In this document: in pieces, positions 60,601 through 64,000 of the stretch
How positions within the stretch are numbered: the stretch's first letter is position 1
Layout of the letters: each line of letters opens with the position of its first letter
Source of the DNA: Bisporella sp. PMI_857
Taxonomy: Eukaryota > Ascomycota > Leotiomycetes > Helotiales > Helotiaceae
Direction of reading: 5' to 3'
NCBI GenBank assembly: GCA_021307315.1
Contig: JAJSPD010000054.1
Coordinates: forward strand, 124,001 to 188,000
DNA: 64,000 nucleotides
Notes under the pieces: model-generated
The model's input: the letters and a program-made list of their open reading frames with translations, nothing else
Databases searched by the model: none
What the model was told of the DNA's origin: nothing
Translations under genes and position numbers: made by a program

Positions 60601-61681
60601 AGGACTACGAATCGAGTTCAAAGGCGAAGAGGGTATTGATGCTGGAGGTCTGAGGAAGGAGTGGTTCTTGCTACTTGTCCGGGAAGTCTTTAATCCAGAA
60701 CATGGTTAGTCTTCGAGCATATCTTATCAAATTCCTGAATTCGCTGACAAATTTTTAGGAATGTTCTCCTATGACGAAGACTCGCGATTTTGCTACTTCA
60801 ACCCCAACAGCTTTGAGACTACCGATCAGTACTTCCTTGTTGGGGTTGTTCTTGGTTTGGCCATCTACAACTCCACGATTCTCGATGTGGCTCTACCACC
60901 TTTTGCCTTTCGCAAATTGCTTGCCTCTGCACCGGCTACGATATCAGGGGCGCCATCGCATGTTAAGCCGACCATGACATACTCTTTAGAGGATCTCGCA
61001 GAATACCGACCGTCACTAGCTGCTGGTCTGCGAAAGCTTCTGGATTATCAAGGCGATGTTGAGACTACTTTTTGTCGTGACTTTGTGGCCGATGTCGAGC
61101 GCTATGGACAATCTATTCAGATACCGCTTTGCCCAGATGGCGAGAATAAACCGATTACAAATGCCAATAGACGAGAGTTTGTAGATTTGTATGTCAGATA
61201 TCTTCTTGATACTGCAGTGGCTCGCCAGTTTGAACCTTTCAAGCGAGGTTTTTTCACAGTTTGTGGTGGTAATGCACTTTCTCTTTTCCGGCCAGAAGAG
61301 ATTGAGCTTCTGATTAGAGGATCTGAAGAGCCTCTCGATATCGAGTCTCTCGAAGCGGTTGCGAAGTATGAAAATTGGGGGAAGGACTTCAATCCGGAAA
61401 TAGAACCAGTTATACAATGGTTCTGGCAAACGTTCCATAACGCAAGCTCGAAAGACCAAAGGAAGCTGCTTAGCTTCATCACTGGTAGCGATCGAATTCC
61501 AGCAATGGGAGCCACTAATCTAGTCATCAAGATATTATGCTTAGGGCCTGATTCTTCCAGATTTCCGATTGCCAGGACCTGTTTCAATATGATTTCACTG
61601 TACAGATACTCATCACAGGATAAACTGGAATCGATATTGTGGAGGGCGGTTAATGAGAGTGAAGGGTTTGGATTAAAATAA
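57618..61681 (+). CDS. HUL4: HECT-type E3 ubiquitin ligase, HUL4-like
   Basis: Exons read are 57618-57814, 57892-58268, 58328-58423, a large exon ending 60704, and 60759-61681. The start of the large exon is unresolved; acceptors at 58495-58496 or 58507-58508 both keep frame. The N-terminus has a small zinc-binding motif (CMTCDSVVRWPKDLKVFRCTVC). A helical middle follows. The HECT domain begins near GLRIEFKGEEGIDAGGLRKE, continues through MFSYDEDSRFCYFNPNS and ends at residues FGLK. The catalytic Cys is encoded at 61580-61582 in FPIARTCFNM, with the usual Thr-Cys-Phe context. It transfers ubiquitin from E2 through a thioester. The order zinc motif then HECT matches fungal Hul4 rather than Rsp5 or Tom1. 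The intron at 58269-58327 uses a GTCAGT donor. Confidence 0.88.
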
Positions 61682-62205
61682 TATAGCCTAGACAACATAT
61701 TGCGTGCAGGATGGGTCTGGGTTCGGGGACTGGGAATGACGTTGATAGCCTTGATGGCTCATTAGATTCCTTGAGGCCGGGAAAGACCGGTGCTTTGATG
61801 CAGGTGCATTGTAAATGGGACACAATAGAATTGTTCATAATGGATTCAATGAATGGCTTGACTTGCAATACTTATAATATTCAATGTGTCGCTGTGGCAC
61901 TTTTATGTACTTATTTTATCTGCAGAGAAGATGATAAGGTTGGTTGAGATTATCAATTTCTCTAACTTTAACCTAACTGTACACAATACGCACATCTGGT
62001 CTTAGCAGCATCCTCTTGCTTACACGTTTGTAGGTGAAATTTAACATTCATAGTAGTCACCTTTTCAGTCCCCACGAGACCAAACTGTTTTCTCTCAAAA
62101 TGAGAAGATATGTCGGCAGACAATACTTTTACATATTTGTACAAATCTCACATCCCATTGCAATCCCATGAATATGTAACCAACGCCGACAGATGCACCT
62201 CTAAT
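61682..62205. other. Intergenic region between convergent HUL4 and MRP49
   Basis: About 520 bases shared by two 3' ends. No gene is seen. Confidence 0.5.
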
Positions 62206-62986
62206 CTAAGACGTAGCATTCTCAACCTCCCCTCTCGCCTGGTTCAAAATATCCTTCTCCCGCTGCCTGCGCGCCTTCTCCGCGAGGCTTAGCACCCGCA
62301 CCGCATCCGACTTCGCCTTCTGCTCCTCTAGCTCCCGGATCTGCTGCAGCTCCTCCGCCGTCGGCCGCACGGGCTTCGCCTTCGTGATCTCCATCAGCTT
62401 GCCGAGGATCTCGGATTCTTGTCGGTCCTTCATGTTAATCGTCGCCGTGCGCTCGGTGGGCGCGCCTACCACGGTTTCCGCGACTGGCCCCGTCGACATG
62501 AGCGGGCTGGTGATGGAGGAGACTCCGGGAGGCGTGTTGGCGGCGGCGGAGGGCGAGGCGAAGTGGATTGTTAGGGTTGAGGGGCCCGACTGGTCGGCCG
62601 TGCGTTTTACGGTCATGGGGATGGAGGGATTGTGGTATTTCAGTCGGGGGAGGATTTTGCGCCAGAAATGCCTGTGGTTTGTTAGATCAGGGTTTCGGGA
62701 GCTGGGAAAGGCGACGAACCTCGCACCTCGATGACCGCTGTCTATTCGCACAGCGAAGTCCATGTGTAGCCGGGTTACCTCGGGCGGGAGGATTGCTGCG
62801 CCGGGTCCTACCCTTATGGCGAGTAGCTGGAGATATGTCAATGGCCGTTCCAGAGATATGGCATTTGGCTTGGAGATTTAAGTACCTTCTGCAGAGGGGT
62901 ATTAGCATGATTGAGGATAGTCAGGTGCCGTGTAGAGTCTACTTACTGTTCTCAGCTTCCGCATACGCTGTATTATGCTCACCATC
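62206..62986 (-). CDS. MRP49: Mitochondrial ribosomal protein MRP49-like (L51/S25/CI-B8 domain)
   Basis: Three exons (62948-62986, 62720-62826, 62206-62671) give 203 residues. The 13-codon first exon reads MVSIIQRMRKLRT and joins to LLAIRVGPGAAILPPEVTRL. The second junction gives RGARHFWRKILPRLKYHNP. This is the thioredoxin-like L51/S25/CI-B8 fold of the mitochondrial large-subunit protein Mrp49 (mL61). The C-terminal 100 residues are polar and helical (ELQQIRELEEQKAKSDAVRV), longer than in yeast. The first intron holds an AAG triplet between good acceptor and donor signals. It is divergent from GEP3, with 164 bases between start codons. Confidence 0.87.
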
Positions 62987-63150
62987 TTGAATGTGTTGAT
63001 GGTCCTCCGCCGAGTGAAAATGGCATGTTGTTGAAGTGACCCTCCAAAATATTTAGGTCCACGCTAGGTGGACCCCTGTCCAAAATTTATAGTGACATCG
63101 CGACTGCAACCACGACCACGCGACATAACATCTTTCTCCAGAAATTCGCC
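62987..63150. promoter_or_regulatory. Short bidirectional promoter region of MRP49 and GEP3
   Basis: Only 164 bases lie between the two divergent start codons. It contains GGACCCC/GGTCCACGC-type words but no element I can name. Confidence 0.5.
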
Positions 63151-64000
63151 ATGTCGTTTCGAAGAGGCGGTGCGGGGCTTGTTGCTAGAGCTATTAGACA
63201 AGTCGAAACTCCTTCTGTATCTTTGCCTGTGTTTCTGTGTCCTGCGCTAGTCGCTACCTCGTTTCTTTCTCCTACAAACTCGCCATACAAGTTTTCCCAG
63301 CGACGGAAGGTGCATACTATTCCTAAACAGACAGATAGCTCGAGAACGAACTTCTTGGGGAATTCTTATTCAACAGAAAATCCTGGGGCTCGGCTGCCGC
63401 CACAGTGTTCAGGATGCGGTGCTCTTTCCCAAACAGTTGATAAGAAGGAGCCAGGTTTTTACAACTTAAGAAGGCGAGGCGTAAGGGAATATGTAGAAGG
63501 CAAATCTGCGGATGTTGAGTCACATGAGGATAGAATAATCCAAGAAGCTTTAGAAAACACGGCGAATATAAATCCTGAAATCCAACTCAATATTCCAACG
63601 AGAAGACCTAGTACGAAGACGTCCCAAGAGTTTTTTTTGATGTAACTAACATTCTATGCAGATGCCGAGCAAGCTCTAGAACCGCCATTGTGTGAACGCT
63701 GTCATAAACTCAAACACCATGAAGAAGGTGTCTCCATCGCTCATCCTACACTCCAATCTCTCGAAGATACCATCAGTGAATCCCCATACAAGTACAACCA
63801 CCTTTACCATGTGATTGATGCCGCAGACTTCCCAATGTCTATAATACCTGGGATACACAGGATTCTGAACATGACGCCTCAGCGATCGCTCAATCGACGG
63901 TCCAAATCTGGGAGATTCTACCATGGCAAAAAGACAGAAATAAGCTTTATCATCACACGATCCGATCTGCTGGCGCCGAAGAAGGAACAGGTCGACAGCA
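63151..64000 (+). CDS. GEP3: GEP3-like mitochondrial GTPase (YqeH type), partial at the window edge
   Basis: Exon 1 is 63151-63610 and exon 2 runs from 63662 past the edge. The N-terminus is basic and fits a mitochondrial presequence. A zinc motif of the YqeH family follows: Cys86 and Cys89 in CSGCGA, then Cys164 and Cys167 in CERCHKLKHH after the intron. The visible G domain has HVIDAADFPMSI and TRSDLLAPKKEQ at the position of NKxD; circular permutation is usual in this family. The protein acts in mitochondrial small-subunit assembly (Gep3/Mtg3 in yeast). The intron donor GTACGA at 63611 is needed for frame; the GTAACT at 63642 is not productive. The C-terminus lies outside the window. Confidence 0.85.

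Noticed and set aside
1..64000. CRISPR arrays, prokaryotic operons, or complete transposons
   Set aside because: No regularly spaced direct repeats, no terminal inverted repeats or LTR pairs noticed, and the gene structures are eukaryotic.

Overview
The window is nuclear DNA of a filamentous ascomycete (Pezizomycotina). The evidence is dense short introns (mostly 45-70 nt, GTRNGT donors, CTAAC-type branch sites), a Zn2Cys6 factor, fungal-type NTE1, IMP2, RGP1, HUL4, MRP49 and GEP3, and C/T-rich leaders. A leotiomycete-like genome is my guess only; nothing in the window fixes the order. All exon boundaries were read by eye from splice signals, frame continuity and family knowledge.

Layout. 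0-4 kb: a possible C-terminal gene fragment, then a Zn2Cys6 transcription-factor-like gene. 4-8.7 kb: gene-poor, with homopolymers and leader-like sequence. 8.7-21.4 kb: a mitochondrial carrier, inner membrane protease subunit 2, eIF2-alpha, the phospholipase NTE1 (divergent from eIF2-alpha) and mitochondrial D-lactate dehydrogenase. 21.4-23.4 kb: no gene seen. 23.4-31.7 kb: ribosomal protein S4, aspartate-semialdehyde dehydrogenase, MOB1 and RGP1. 32.6-40.1 kb: a domesticated reverse-transcriptase gene of the rvt class, then a long protein joining a Ras-like GTPase domain to a RasGEF domain. 42.3-46.1 kb: an unrecognised basic protein, a HIT zinc-finger protein and NFU1. 46.1-50 kb: microsatellite-rich, probably the leader of a PSP1-domain gene (50-52.7 kb). 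53.9-64 kb: an unrecognised protein with R-K-S-E-P repeats, ribosomal protein L15, a HUL4-type HECT ligase, and a divergent pair of mitoribosome genes (MRP49 and GEP3, the latter running off the edge).

Most genes are conserved housekeeping functions: cytosolic translation (eIF2-alpha, S4, L15), mitochondrial biogenesis (IMP2, NFU1, MRP49, GEP3, carrier, DLD1), trafficking and cell cycle (RGP1, MOB1), and ubiquitin and Ras signalling. The best candidates for unusual biology are the intact rvt-type reverse transcriptase with an FxDD catalytic motif at 32656-35705, the GTPase-RasGEF fusion just upstream of it, and the repeat protein at 53914-55393.
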